Source: Zonotrichia leucophrys gambelii (taxonomy: Eukaryota > Chordata > Aves > Passeriformes > Passerellidae). Taken from it: 64,000 nucleotides of DNA. Location: assembly GCF_028769735.1 (NCBI RefSeq), contig NC_088200.1:74792178-74856177 (forward strand), given 5' to 3'. The notes beneath the pieces are model-generated. The model saw only the letters and a list, made by a program, of their open reading frames with translations, was not told the DNA's origin and made no database searches. Shown here one piece after another: positions 26,413-39,300 of this stretch. Made by a program: the position numbers and the translations under genes. Position 1 is the stretch's first letter, and each line of letters starts with the position of its first letter.

Positions 26413-27032
26413 TGTTGGGGTCTCCAGCTGCTCACAGTGACCCCGAGATGTGTCACAAAGTCTCTGTTCCCAGCCCGGTGCTCAAAGAAGCAGTCAGAGC
26501 TCTTCATTTCTCAGTCTCAAGGTTGTTTGTTATTCCTTGTCTATAAAATTCTTTCTCCTGCCCTGCCCAGGTCCCTCCAGCAGGACAGTCAGTGGCACTC
26601 TGCCTGCCCCAGGGCAGTGTTATCTTTTTATACTAAAAACTACCTGTACAGTATTTACAGTTACTTCCCAATACCTATCACCTGTGTTAGACAGTGAGTT
26701 TCTACTCTAAACCAATCCAAAAGTGCCAACATCACCCAGAAGATGGAGGCCAAGAAGAAGAAGGAGAAAGGCTGGACATGCCCAGATCCCTCCATCTTGC
26801 CCCTGAACCCCCATTCTAAAAACCTCAAAATCTATTTTTCACCCTGTGATAAATTCACTGTCATTCTACTTAATTTGTCGTGGCTTGCAGATCTTCATCT
26901 GAGATTGGTAACTTGCTCCACGGGTCATAATCAAACCCACAGGGGCATTTTGGGCTCTGTGCCAGGATCTCTGAGCCCCCTGGCAGGGTCTGGGCTGCTC
27001 GGGACAGACAGAGGGATCCCTGGCTCCTGACA
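26413..27032 (+). mobile_element. Solo LTR, probably ERVK-like passerine family
   Basis: A 620-bp element starts tgttggggtctccag and ends ggctcctgaca, so it has TG...CA ends. It is flanked by a perfect 6-bp duplication, cagcag, typical of ERVK-type integration. Internal wording such as gctcaaagaagcagtcagag, ctttttatactaaaaactac and agaagatggaggccaagaag matches an abundant songbird LTR from memory. There is no second LTR or internal retroviral sequence nearby, so it is a solo LTR left by recombination between two LTRs. Open frames here are incidental. Confidence 0.8.
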
Positions 27033-27038
27033 CAGCAG
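27033..27038. repeat. Target-site duplication, right copy
   Basis: Cagcag immediately after the terminal CA of the LTR, identical to 26407-26412. Confidence 0.8.
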
Positions 27039-30000
27039 GTCCCTGCTCCTTGGTCTCTTGCTCCTGTGGATCACTAGCTCTTGAAACTTATGAGAGTCTC
27101 CCTAAAGATCCTGCAGATAATTCTATTTAACACAGAATCAGTTAGTTACTGGAATCACATCAGCTGTATTGGTTTATTTTAGAAAACAGTATCATAGACG
27201 TGTATTGAAATTCAAGGATATTCTCTTGATTTTGGGCCGTTCTTAAGTTTTCTTGCTGAAATGGAATATTCCACTTCTCTATGTGGGCATTGGAAAATCC
27301 ATTTGGTCTCAAGTACCTTCCCCTAACCTGCGCCACAAGTGGGCAGGGTAAGATATTCTCCTCACCTTGTGGATGAAACAAGATGTCAAGACAATGTTTG
27401 TTTATTTCTGAACTTGTTTGCCTTTTCCCTAGTTTCCCCCACTTCCTTTCCACTTTTCCTCAAGTATTTTTTCTTAGATCCTTAAATCCAAAGCAACAGT
27501 TTTCTGGGACCTTAAAAATAATAATCATTCTTACCCAGAGGCCTGCTGCAGTTACATCCAATCATGAGTACAACACATGGTTTAAGGAAGAAACAGTATG
27601 ATGAAAAGGGTTGGCTGTGGGGCTGGGAGCTCTGAGATCTCCTGCCTGCACCCCCTGTTGCCATTGTCTTATCCTGTTAAAATTTTTTCTCCAAACCTGC
27701 TGTCCTGTAAAGTGGGGGAAGTGAATATTGCCAACTCCAAAAATTTTTAATGGTCTTAAATATTAAAGAACATGCATTACTAGTACTATAAATAGAAAGT
27801 AATGGAAACAATCTTATTTGAGTACTAACTTTGCTCTGGTCAAATTTTCAAAGAATACTTTACTTTAGTTTTCTCAGTCTTCTGTTCCCCTCTGCCCCGT
27901 TCCGTGCTGATGGAATCAGAGTTTGACATTAATATTTTGGGGCAGGTTTTCAGCCTGATCAAAGTCAAAAGGAGTACAACAATATTTACAGTTCTGTTTG
28001 CTAGGAATTTATCTGGAGTTATTTTGGTCACAAGAGCATTTGACCATGTTGCACAAGAGTATTACAAAATACTGTGGTGTGGGAACAGAGGCATGAGCAT
28101 CTTTACCATTTTTTTCAACTTTTAGGAGAGTGGCAGATGTAAAGGAGACTTTTGTGCAAAAAAACCCAGAAGCTGGTACAAACTTTTTATTAATATATGC
28201 ATATTTTAGTTGTAATTGATGATTTTGTATTAAAATTTCGGTAAACCAGTTGTCACAATCCCACCCCTTCCATCCAAAACCATGAAGAGGGTTGAATTTG
28301 TTAATTTTTGGTTAATTTTATACAGATGTATAAAACTTTGCTTCAGAAGATGTCAGAATCAAAAGAATATTCTCAATATGAAAATGCTCCATCTTCAATT
28401 GGTTCAGCCAGTTTTCTGAATGTCCATTGTGGAATTAGTTCTGGTTCATAAATAGCCATATAAGCCTGATTAGCTCTCCACCACCATTAATGAGCAAACC
28501 TCTTGCCTCTGTGTTTCTTTAATTCTGTTACAGTCCAAATTAATTTTACTTAATGGCCACAGTTTTCCATGTCCCAGCTGGGATGTCACAGATCAATTCT
28601 GGACTGACATCAGTGGTTTCTTGTGCTTTACAAAAATTACTTCAAATTCCACATTTATGTTGCTTTCATGGTCTCATAATCACTCTTTATTGTTATATAT
28701 TTATTCTGCCAAGACTGATTAAAATATATATTCTGTTAATTTGTAGGTGTGCCATACATTTTGATGTTACCACCTGATAAATTTTATCCCTTTGAGGGTC
28801 ACCCTGTCCATCTGTTTCCTTGCCAGTGATATTCTGTTCCTTCACTGCTGAAACCTCCAACTTCATGAAATTGCCAAATTTTATTGAACTCTCCTTCAAT
28901 GGCCATGAATGTACAAATTCCTTTCACCTTCCCTGTGTTTCCCAGTGTTCCATGAACGGTTTGTCATGGGATTGGCCTCCTTAGGTTGGAAGAGTTGTGA
29001 GTTTTTTGAGCTTTCAGTTAGAAAATAACTTTAAAATGAGCAGAGAAGAGAAAATGTTCAGTGTTTTCCAAAGCTGAAAGGCGTCACAAATAAAAGGGAA
29101 TATCATTCTGACAGAGGCAAAAGTTTTTCTTCCTCTAAAATTGCTGACACCCTACTCCTTTAAAAGCCTCAGCCATAAAGCAGGCTGGCTCCTGGTACCT
29201 CAGTAAATGGTGGATTTCAAAGCGTGAGTTATTAATTTTCTTAATAATAATAAATAATAAATAGTTTGGTCTATATACTAAGAGATTCTGAATAGTAAGG
29301 CCTTAATAATTACATGTGACATCTGTTGCCAGACAAAAAGGATTATTAATGTGAATTTTAGTTTTAATTTAATTAAAGTTTTGCCTAATATTTATAGATG
29401 ACAACAAAATAAGGGTGCCACAATTAATTAATTTAGTTTTAGTCCTACTGAAATGGTAGCATTTGCAGGTTCTGACATCTGTCCATCTGTGCACATGCTT
29501 ATACTGTACTTCAATCTGGTTTATAATGTCCACCCACAAGTCCTTCACTCAAAGCAGTTTTCAGCACAAAAGCAAGAGAGAAAATCTTGGCCAGGCTCAT
29601 GTCCAAACTTCTCTTTACATCCCTAAGTTCAGATTTTACAAGGATTTTTGTACTGAATTCTTACAGCTCTGTCCTTGAGTATCAAAGTCCTTAAATCCAG
29701 TGAGATAAGGTCTTAAAGCTCTTCCTTTATGAGATATTTTCATGTCAGAGCCATTGAATCTGTTCCTTTCATTTAATGGTCTCAAAACAAAAAAAAAAAA
29801 AAACCATAACAACAAAAAACCAACACCCAAACCCACAAAAACAACCTGTAAACAGGCCTTTGAAGAGGATAAAAAGAAGATTGCAGTTACTGCTGGCAGG
29901 GGCAGAATTCCACTGGTAAAATTCCAGTTACTGTTGGGGTGGAATGGCCAGCGAGCTCCTGGGTCAGATCAGCTGCACTGACAAAACTGGCTTGTGGGGG

Positions 30001-30086
30001 ACAAGAGGGGTCATTATGGAGCAGAACCATGGCAGATTCTGCTGTGCACTTGATTCCTCTGCATCATTTTTAACTTACACAAAGTC
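27039..30086. other. Intronic stretch, nothing supported
   Basis: AT-rich unique-looking sequence with short TAATAA runs near 29250 and a poly-A tract near 29790. No gene, RNA or repeat family was recognised. Confidence 0.5.
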
Positions 30087-30274
30087 AGCCAAAAGCTGAC
30101 ATCAACACTCAGATCCTTCTCAATTTTTTGAGACTTGGTGATTTTTTGTTTTTTTTTGATTTTCAGTTACTTGGTGTTTTTTGTCTTCTTGTGTGATTGG
30201 CCATTCATTGTCATATTGTCTAGAGATTTTGTATCTTTGCATGTCAGCAAACTCATAGCTTATATATACTTCTT
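30087..30274 (+). repeat. Unidentified dispersed repeat, copy 1
   Basis: Begins agccaaaagctgacatcaac and ends cttatatatacttctt. It is closely similar along its whole length to 36136-36322, in the same orientation, with small indels. Flanks are unrelated, so the unit is about 188 bp with sharp edges. In this copy one minus-strand frame stays open (YEFADMQRYKISRQYDNEW and beyond), but the corresponding frame is broken by an indel in copy 2. I do not recognise the family. Confidence 0.8.
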
Positions 30275-30839
30275 CATGCTTCGAAATTTTTTTTCCGCCA
30301 CAAAATTTTTTTTCCACCACATAGCCATTAATTTCACTTCTTTATGTTTTGTAAAAGAAAATAAGCTTTGTTTCAAGAGTAAGTTATCCTAAGAAATCAT
30401 ATCTGTTAATTATGTTATTGTTAGCTATGAATTTTATTCCAATGTTTATATCTTGTTCTTTTCTCCCCGTGAGATAGGATTTTAAATTCCACTTGCTGTA
30501 CCTTGGATGCAGTTGAAGTTTTCTTTTAGTTCCATGAAAAAGCTGAAATATATGGAAGGTTTGTTTATGCTTTGCAGTCTGGAACTCTCCCTTCAGGTTT
30601 TTGATAATGTTAATGCCTCTCAAATGCAGTGCTCAGTGGATCTAATGATTCTCATATAACAATTCACTTCCTCTTTAATTTAAGAAGAAAATGACAGTGT
30701 CAGTTAAAAGCACAGAATACATGTTTTGTATGTTTTCAGGTTGTATGAATAGTGCAAATTAAATGGGCAAATTATTTCAGAAGTCCATTCTGCTGGGTGA
30801 TTTGACCTAAACAAGGTTTGAGCAGAACATAGGAAATTC
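30275..30839. other. Intronic stretch, nothing supported
   Basis: AT-rich sequence with two nearby aaattttttttcc(g/a)cca units around 30286-30320. Nothing else stands out. Confidence 0.5.
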
Positions 30840-31045
30840 CAGGTAAAAGTAAGGAAAACCTTTTTTACATCAACTTTGACAAAACTCTGGCACAGAGAAG
30901 TTGTGGTGTGTTTTCTGGGATACTCAGAGCTTGTCTGGTCAATTCCCCAGTCAGCTGAGCCACCTTTGGGAAAGCTGGAGTAGAGGAATTCTAGAAGTCT
31001 CCTCCAACTTGAATTACTTGGTGATCCTACAGTGCTTCCTAAAAG
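30840..31045 (+). mobile_element. CR1 LINE fragment, 3' region, sense, diverged
   Basis: The order of gtaaggaaaacctttttta, ctctggcacagagaagttgt, gaattctagaagtctcctcc and aacttgaattacttggtgat follows the CR1 3' end (lone-element truncation at the 5' side). It is more diverged than the copies at 19056 and 24901. Confidence 0.65.
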
Positions 31046-31111
31046 TATGGGGATACTTGTTCTCAGTGCCAGTAATGCTGACAGCACTGCAAGCCTTGCA
31101 GGGATCAAAAT

Positions 31112-31182
31112 AGACAGTAAAGATACTAAAGATAAGATAGATATTAAATAGATATTATAGATATTAAAGACATTAAAGATAG
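31112..31182. repeat. Degenerate AGATATTAA-type repeat
   Basis: Several units of gatatta(a), agata and taaagata alternate, giving an AT-rich decayed tandem array just after the CR1 fragment. Confidence 0.6.
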
Positions 31183-31432
31183 GAAAAAGTTAACTGGAAG
31201 AAACTGAGGACTTGGTTCCAAGCTATACAGAATTTATGGAAGCAAAGGCAAGTAGCTACAAATTTTTCCTTCTTCTACTTTTTAAGAGGAATCCATGTAA
31301 TATTAGCTTTATTTGGTTTATTTCCTTCTGTGGACGCCTTGAAAGAATTACTTTTAGTTTACTGCATTTTGTCCTGTTATCTCAGGCTGCCCCACAATGA
31401 CCAAACTGATGATTCTAGGATAACTTGCCTGA

Positions 31433-31509
31433 TTTTAAGGGATTTTACATGATTTTACATGTGTAAGAAAAGCTCTTACACATGTAAAATCATGTAAAAT
31501 CCCTCAAAA
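31433..31509. repeat. Near-perfect palindrome (31-bp stem, 5-nt loop)
   Basis: Bases 31438-31468 pair perfectly with 31474-31504 over 31 bp, leaving the loop aaagc at 31469-31473. After one mismatch the stem continues for 4 more pairs to 31433/31509. Each arm contains gattttacat twice in tandem. Either strand could fold into a long hairpin. No terminal target-site duplication is evident. Confidence 0.95.
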
Positions 31510-33847
31510 GTAGCAAGACTTGAAAGTGATAGCTTTTGAGGTCGACTCTTTTACAGTTCATCTTGGGCATTGAAAACAACTACTACAGTAAAATTGTACC
31601 TCTGAAAAATTCACAGGCAATTACTGAAGTTTTCAGTGTAGTGTGTTACTAGGAATAAAGCACAATGTCATGTTAAACAGTGTATTACACACAGATATAA
31701 ATGCAATTATATGTGAATTTTAAAATGAATATACAAATGAAAATACAAATGTAAAGGTATGCATCATAAATCAAAGCTGGTTTGAATGAAAACCACGCCA
31801 TTCTCACAGTAATGCTTGATTTCAGAACAATAACTCTTAATTGAGATTGCTGCAAATATTTGCATTAGTCCTTCTTGTTCTTAATCTCCAGCTCTCTAAA
31901 CCATTCTGCTTTACTTGTGATGCTGCTCACCTGTGTTCTACACAGTTATGATTCTTAGGTTCAACTTTTCTTTGAATGTGGCAGACATAAAGCACTGTCA
32001 TGATTAAAAACCTCAACCATTTCATCAACTCAAGGCGGCTGTTTATACGAATCTGAAATTTGGCAGAGGGTGACAAAAGTACTACGACACCTTGGTTGCA
32101 TGAAAGATTCATGGCTTTAAAAAAAATAAAAATTCAGTGATGTTTTATCTACTTAGGTAGCACACTTTAGGGAATATATCAGTATGTGGTGGATCTGCAG
32201 GACTGTAACCATGAAATGTTCTCTTGTACTCACGTAAAAGTACAGCTGCTTTATTGAGTTTGGGTAGTAGAATTTTTTTACAGTCCTTGGAAATGTGTGT
32301 AATTGTGAGAATCTTACATTTTGCTACTGTTGGAGATTTTTCCTCCAAATGAAATCCATGAAAATTTAGGGGGAGCAGAAGCAGCATCCAAATGCTGTTT
32401 GTGTGAGCAGGACTCAGACATTTCTGCCTCTGTGCTCCCTGCTCTGCTGCCTGGCTGCTGAAATCTCTCTGAGGTCACACCAAAAAAGGGTACTTGCTGA
32501 GTTTGATATGAAATCATCTTGGATATCAGAACATCAAGTCCTAAGTGGTTAAAAGAATCAGCAGGGACCTGCTTATTGATGTAATCTTGCAGTCCTTCCT
32601 GAGGGAAACTACTCCTACCATACTTACCTTGAAACAGAGTTATAAATCTTCCAAGTAATCATTTATTACGGAAACAAACCCAATTCCCTGAAAACAGGAG
32701 TTGGAAAGTGAGTTGCTGTAATGTTGTGTGCTGCCATCCTGTCACACATTCTGTTATTTTGGGTGATGGTTTACATCATATTCATTATATTTTGTCTCTA
32801 GATATGCCCTTTATTTAAAAATACAGAGGTTACAGATGAGATCAAGTCAAGATTTTCTCAAGCCTCACCATGAGCTGTAATTTTTCGAGTAAATCAGTGA
32901 CAGGTAGCACAGGTGTAATTAATTTTGACTTCAGAAGACACAATCTCTAAGTACCATTTAAACAGATTACGCTGCCATTACTATGACAACAATGAGCTTT
33001 AATTTATTGTCACTTTAAATTTTGGCTATCTTATCCAGCAGCACAAAAAGAAATGCTCCTGTGTTTAAAAATACTCAGCAACAGCTGTGGTTTTACCACT
33101 ATGGGAAAAAACCATCACAAAGCATCTGATAAAAAGAGGTTTAGATATTGGATTTTGCATTTAAATTTGTTCTTTTGATTGTTGGGTAAAGGCAAAAGAA
33201 GGCTTGGTTTTAATACTTGCATAAAACTATGAAATTTTGCCTTAATGGTTTAAATGGTACAAGGAATACACTAGGCAGTGGTGTCTGAAGACACAATTAG
33301 CCTGGAGCCAAAAACAAAGTGCTGGGAAGAAGGCTGAAAATATAGATGGAGTTAAATTCAGAAGGCAGAAAAATGAATATAGGCTGAGAAGTTTCAACTG
33401 TTTAAATAAAAGTAAGGATGGAGTCAGAGGAATCTTGGTGTACCCGACTGCCATCAACACCCCTTTGCTCCAGATAATTGGCTTCTTTTCTCACTGTAGC
33501 TCTCTTTTATTCACTGCTTCTGCTGGATTGTGGAGAAATGTCAGAGTTCTCCATTCCCTGTCATATTGCAGTGCACACTGTGGAGCTGTTGGAGAGTTTT
33601 GGGTATTGTTGAGCAATCGATGACACTGGTTTTGGTTTGGCAGCAACAAAGGCTCCGAATTCCCCAATCACACCTTTTACCAGTGTTGTGCACACAGAAC
33701 CTTAAATATCATCAATCTGTAGGTTCTAATCCATGTAACGAGGCCCACACACTGATTGTGTTCAAGTCTTGTGTGAATAAAGAAATGGATTTTCCATACG
33801 TGATTAATGGTTTCATGTGCCTCAGAGTGTGCGTGCTGAAACTCAGG
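31510..33847. other. Intronic stretch, nothing supported
   Basis: AT-rich unique-looking sequence. The part at about 32860-33050 is dense in homeodomain-like taatta and gtaatt words, but that proves nothing by itself. No gene recognised. Confidence 0.45.
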
Positions 33848-33940
33848 AAAAATAAAATAAAATAAATAAAATAAAATAAAATAAAATAAAATAAAATAAA
33901 ATAAAATAAAATAAAATAAAATAAAATAAAATAAAATAAA
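33848..33940. repeat. (AAAAT)n microsatellite
   Basis: About eighteen ATAAA pentamers with one short interruption. It produces the repetitive FYFIL frame on the minus strand. Confidence 0.95.
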
Positions 33941-36135
33941 CAAGGTTATCTATCTTCTCGTTTTAGGAAAGATTGTAGTGATTTATAACTGCTGGGAAGG
34001 CCCAGGTTGGAACTTTATTTTCCATAACTCCAAAAACTTGAGAGTGTGAGTTATTTTAGTGATGTTAGTTGCCATTAATTAGAAATAGTTGAAAGAATGT
34101 GACGGGGCTTAGAAAAAGATGTGGTTTGTTTAAGTGTGATCTGAAGAGCATCCAGTTTGGATGATTAGCAACAAATACGTGATGTTTTGTTAGTTGCAGT
34201 ATCCCTTGGAGTCTTTGGGTAGAAATTCCCATGAGTGAACTTTGTAGACTTTATAAAGCTCAGTAAAAATCTCAAGTAAAATTTTCTCCAGTTTCAATTT
34301 ACTCCATGACAGGCTTGTGAAATTGCAAAGAAATTGCAGTTTTAGTTACCTAATTTTGAAGAACTGCAAGCAAGACTCAGATAGAATCTGTGTTATTTGG
34401 CCATGATATAGCTTACACTTTAAAATTTTTATTAGGCTCACAAAAGTCAGCTGTTGACAGGGACCTGTGTCAGGTTTTCATCTTTTAAGTTATTTAAAAT
34501 TACATTTCTGTTCATGTTCTTACTGAGCAATCAAAATGCTATTTAGCAAAAGTTTAAAAAGTTAAACCATGCCCACAGAAGTCTGCTATTGCATGTACAA
34601 TATCACTCAGGGTTTCTTGGAAATCTGTAGAGAGGGGAGAAGATTGTGGAGCGGAAAACAACCATTATGGTTACTCATTTTGATAATTACAGTCATTGTA
34701 AAGAAAAAAAAAAAAGTACTGAGTGTCTGTGTCTCATGAGCCCCTTCCATATATTGTGGTTTTTTTCTGGTCTTAGAAGTGAAGCTCAGAAGAGGCAGCC
34801 TCCCAAAACCATGGGCAGCCTCATGGGCCACTTCCATGTGCTTCTGAAATAATCACAGGCTTGGATTGCCAGCCAGGTGTAGGAATTTAAAGTTTGAGAT
34901 GGGGGTCCAAATTAATCCCCAGGTTAGCAGCAGCTTTGTTACCACCTTTGGATTATTTGTTTCTGGGTCAAATACCTGTCAGTGCATCAGAAGCACTGCG
35001 TGCCTGCACTCTGATGGGAAAGCAGAGGGAAATGTTCATGCCCTAGGAGAGAGCCTGGATTTCCCCCAGTTGGAGTCTCCAGGAGCTTTATTTTTGTGAG
35101 ACAGGAGAGGTTCTGTGTGGCCATGGAAACAGAGATGTTGTGAACACCAGGTCGATTTCCCTCTCTGCCTCATTTTCAGCAGAGATTCAAGCCCTTGTGA
35201 ACAGCTCCAGATTACAGCATGGGTCACCAGAATAAATTGCATTTAAACATATTCTTATTATCTCCTAAATTTTAACACAAATCAATTTCTAGGCTTGTCT
35301 GCCTGTGTATCTCACAGTGATTAATTAGTATTTCTCCACCACCATCAGAGTTTTGAATGGCTCCCCAGTCCCATCACCACTGCTCCGCTAGAAGCAAGAA
35401 GGTTCTGTTGTACCAAATCCTCCTGGATTTTGGCTGGTTTTGAGAAGCTTTCTTCATTGGGCCATGCCATGCAGAGGTTGACCAGGTCCAAGTGTATTTT
35501 TTGAGTGTCCTAGAGTCATAACCCAACGTGGTCACTGGAAAGAGTTGAAACTGGGACCTGAGAGTCTTCTTCTGCCTCTCTTGTTATTTTGGGTGTTTGG
35601 CAATGTTTTGTAGCTCCACTGCTGCTTTGTGCAAGCTGAAAGTCCTGGTCCTTCAGAGAAATACTTCTTGAGCTTGTGTCTGCTGGAGCTGGGAGTCGAG
35701 CAAGCAGACATCTTCCATGTCCCATTTTCACTAGGTTCTTTACAAACACATTTTTGCAGGAGTGTTTTTGAGACGGTCTGTAGCTGAAACCCTTGAGCAG
35801 CTCCTGTTTTATCTGCTCAGAAGTGAGGCCTAGTGTTCCTTTGCATCTGCCTGGATTCCTGCTGCTCCCCAGCTGACCTGGATCCAGGCGGTTGCTATCA
35901 CTCTGCCTCTTAAAGTGCAAAAAAACCCCTTTCATTTTGCTTTAAATGTGCAGGATTTGAGCGAGATTTTTGCCATTTTGAATTAATCTTCAGCAGTGTT
36001 TGGGCCAAACATACTGGACACTCTTCAGGTTGTAAAGATATTGACCTTGATGCAGCAAATAAGTGAAATAAATATAAGCATTGAGGTCCAGACATGAATT
36101 GGGGTAATGTGTGCATTTGAAAGTCCTGGAAAATT
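33941..36135. other. Intronic stretch with open minus-strand frames
   Basis: Unique-looking sequence. From 36161 down to 35516 two overlapping minus-strand frames (83 and 139 codons) stay open, shifting frame at about 35910-35935. They show no domain I recognise and no splice or promoter context. They are not called as genes. Confidence 0.4.
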
Positions 36136-36322
36136 AGCCAAAAGCTGACATCAACCCTCAAATCCTTCTTAATTTTTTGAGACTTCGTGATTTTAATTTT
36201 TTGATTTTCAGTTACTTGTGGTGTTTTCAGTCATCTTGTGTGGCTTGCCATTCATTGTCATATTTGTCTAGAGATTTTATACCTTTGCATGTCAGCAAAC
36301 TCATAGTTTATATATACTTCTT
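36136..36322 (+). repeat. Unidentified dispersed repeat, copy 2
   Basis: Begins agccaaaagctgacatcaac and ends tttatatatacttctt, the direct-orientation partner of 30087-30274. Differences are scattered substitutions and short indels, for example atatttgtctag against atattgtctag. The flanks differ from those of copy 1. Confidence 0.8.
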
Positions 36323-39300
36323 ACCATTATATAATTTGGTATATAATAATAATTTGGTTTAAAAATTAGGCTGGTGTTAGTAGTGCTGAGTGGAGGCCAT
36401 GCTCAGTGTAATGTGACAAAGATTTTATCTCTGCTAATAAGGGAAATATGGGTACTGGTATAATTTGGATTTAGAAAAATGCAATATACCTTTGGGATAG
36501 ACTGGTTTCCATGACAACATTTTCTTTTGTATTTTTTTAGGCTAGAAATGATGGGCAGAAGCTGTTTTATTCAGCAGTGGTTAGGTCAGTCTTTGGTTTT
36601 GGTTAATTAAACAATGCCAGAATACCCGAAATTACTTGTCTTGTGGCCTCCATGTAACCGGGCTGCAGCAGAGAAATAGATTGGAAGGGCCCAGTCCTAA
36701 AGGGAATTGACTAAATATTGGCAATCATTTTACAATGATCATTGTTCATCATGGAAACAAATGGATAATCTTTCTTTTTCCAGTTCTGTGCTCCTCTAAT
36801 CAATCTTTCCAATGCAGCAGTGAAGTTCAAGGTGCTTTGAGTGCTGTGGGTGCCTCAAAGCACTGTGAACCTGGGGTTTTACTTTTCAATATCCTGATGA
36901 CCCAGACTTATTTGTAATCTTTGGCCTTCTAATTTTTTTAAAATCTTTGCTAATCTGCTGTAAATTGTTGTCATATCCTGTGCAAGCACACATATTGCAA
37001 AAACAGAAGGTCCCACAATGAGTTCTCCCAAATCCTCCTGACTCCATTGATTTATTTCTCCCTGTGGTTCTGAAATTTCTGATGAGGTTCTTAATGAGGT
37101 TCCCTTATATAATATAATGACATTAAGTTTTTTCTTTTTAGCTGTGAAATAAATTAAATACAATGATGCCAGTGACCGTGTTTGATGAGAGGAGTATGCT
37201 AATTTTCTAAATCATTTCAGAGGTGGATAACTGATTTGCCATATTTCAGAAGAACATTTCCACCTGCTTTAGTTTTGTTAGAAATCTATAATTTCTACAG
37301 CTGCAGAAAATGTTCACCACCTATGACTCTGCAGACTGTCACTGTGCAAGATTTCTGGTGTAAAATCCAATTTTTTGGGGTGTATCCCTTCTCATTATGA
37401 AGGCTCTTCAGATGTTGTCACAGGTTGTAAGATTTCAGTTTCTTTTCGTTTTTTAATCCAATCATGGAAGGTGTGAATTGCAGACATGCTTTTAATATTG
37501 CTTCTTCAGATGAAAAAAAAAAAAGAGCACCTTTTAGATTTAATAGATTTTCATTGATTTTTTGTACTTTCCCCATACAGCCATTAGCACAGCACCTTGG
37601 CAGAATGTGATAATGTTTTAGCATCAGATGAGACTCTGACTTCGGTTATTTATCAGAAATTTATGTGCTCTCAAATAGTTCTGCAACCTTTGAGAAATCT
37701 AAAAAGTGGGTGATAATTAAAAGCTTATTTTAAAAATCATCTAAAAATAATATAATGTTTTATACTTTTGTTTTTAGGACTTGCTTTGCATAACTTGACA
37801 TTCATACCTGTTCAATTAAAAACTTAAACATGTCTTCAAACAATGAATTAGGTTTAATTGTGAAGAAAAGGTGCTATTGATAATTTAGTAATCATGGGCA
37901 TGTTTATACTTTCCTTTGTATTTCACATTTCCAGGGAATTTCTGCCTTCTTCTCTATGGAATTGTCGAAGAACTTATTATTTCATGTTCTTTTCAAGCCT
38001 ATATAAACTTCATACCTTCATAATACTTTCCTGAAAAAATATTTTTATTTACCAGCTTTTTTTCCTCTGTGTTTAGATCATCAGAATACATCATACCATT
38101 ATATTGGAACTTTGCTCAGTAGGATTCTTCTTAAAAATTGATTGATTAGTATTGAATTATTTAAGTTTTGAGCCCTGGTCATCTTGGTGTCTTCAAAGTT
38201 TGAAGTGAGTGGAGTTTCAGTGGATTCTTTCATGAAATATATTCTTTATCAAATAAAGAGCCTCATCTTTGTTTTTGAGCTTGGCTTCACAGATTTCTGA
38301 GCTGTACGACCAGCCCTAGAATGTCTTTGTGAGGCCAACAAATGTATCTATTTGATATATTTCTGTTCCAAGTGTGGTGGAAAACCATCTTTTTTCAAAA
38401 CTCTGCTTGGATTGTGCCCATTACCCAAGGAAGCTCTTTAAGGACTGGTTATTTTATAAATATTTGCCACAATTGTACTCTTCTGCATCAGATGACAGCT
38501 ATTCGTGTAGAATTTACCATTTTGTCTTTTATTTAAGTTGTTACAATGCATTTAATTGGAAATACCTTTTGAAACTAGCAGGACAGTGCTAGTTGAAACT
38601 CTTGTACAGTGCTTAATTCCTTTTAAAGTGTTTATTGTCAATTGAATATTGAACTAAACGAATACAAGATCTTGCACAAACCCAGACACTGCTTTGGGCC
38701 CTGCACCCTTCTGAAGTCATCCCTCAAAACTCTTCATTTCAGCCCCTCACTGCAGTGAAAAGGATCAGATGTTCCCTGCCCTCAGTTCTGTGTGACCTCA
38801 GTACCTGCTTGGAAGCCATAAATTAAATAATTTTGGAGTAAGAAGTTCTTCTTCCAACATAACTTAATTTTGAATGAAATTGACATAAATCTCATTAAGC
38901 GAGACTTAGCTGGGACAGATGCAAGCGCTGTAGATGGCTGTAAGTGCTCTCTCTTCCCTTAAATTCTGGGAAGGTTTTAACAATTCAGCTTGCTCCATTT
39001 CTTAAAAAGAACTTTATCCTAGGGGTTTATTTCTCTCTTTGCTACCAGGCAGTAAAAAGAGTCCAGCTGTACTTATTTTATATTTACTCCACCTCTCTCC
39101 TCCGGTGTAAGCCAGCAATACTGTAATTACAGGGCTTTTGTTTTTCTCCCTGCTGAATAAAATTAATCATTTCTGTTAGCGATACAGGTATTTTTTTTCT
39201 GTGGTATCTGTGATCCCCGGGATTTCTTTGTAAGAGAAGCAAGTGATGTCCCACCCTTAATGTTTCCTTTCCTGCTGCTGAGGGAAGAGGAAGGAGTTGA

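Noticed and set aside
26225..27030. Multiple open frames across the second LTR
   Set aside because: They lie in LTR and CR1 sequence, in both directions, and match no retroviral protein.
32860..33050. Patch rich in homeodomain-like words, possible conserved enhancer
   Set aside because: AT-rich introns contain such words by chance, and without alignment there is no evidence of conservation.
33677..33943. Minus-strand frame with FYFIL repeats
   Set aside because: Produced by the AAAAT microsatellite.
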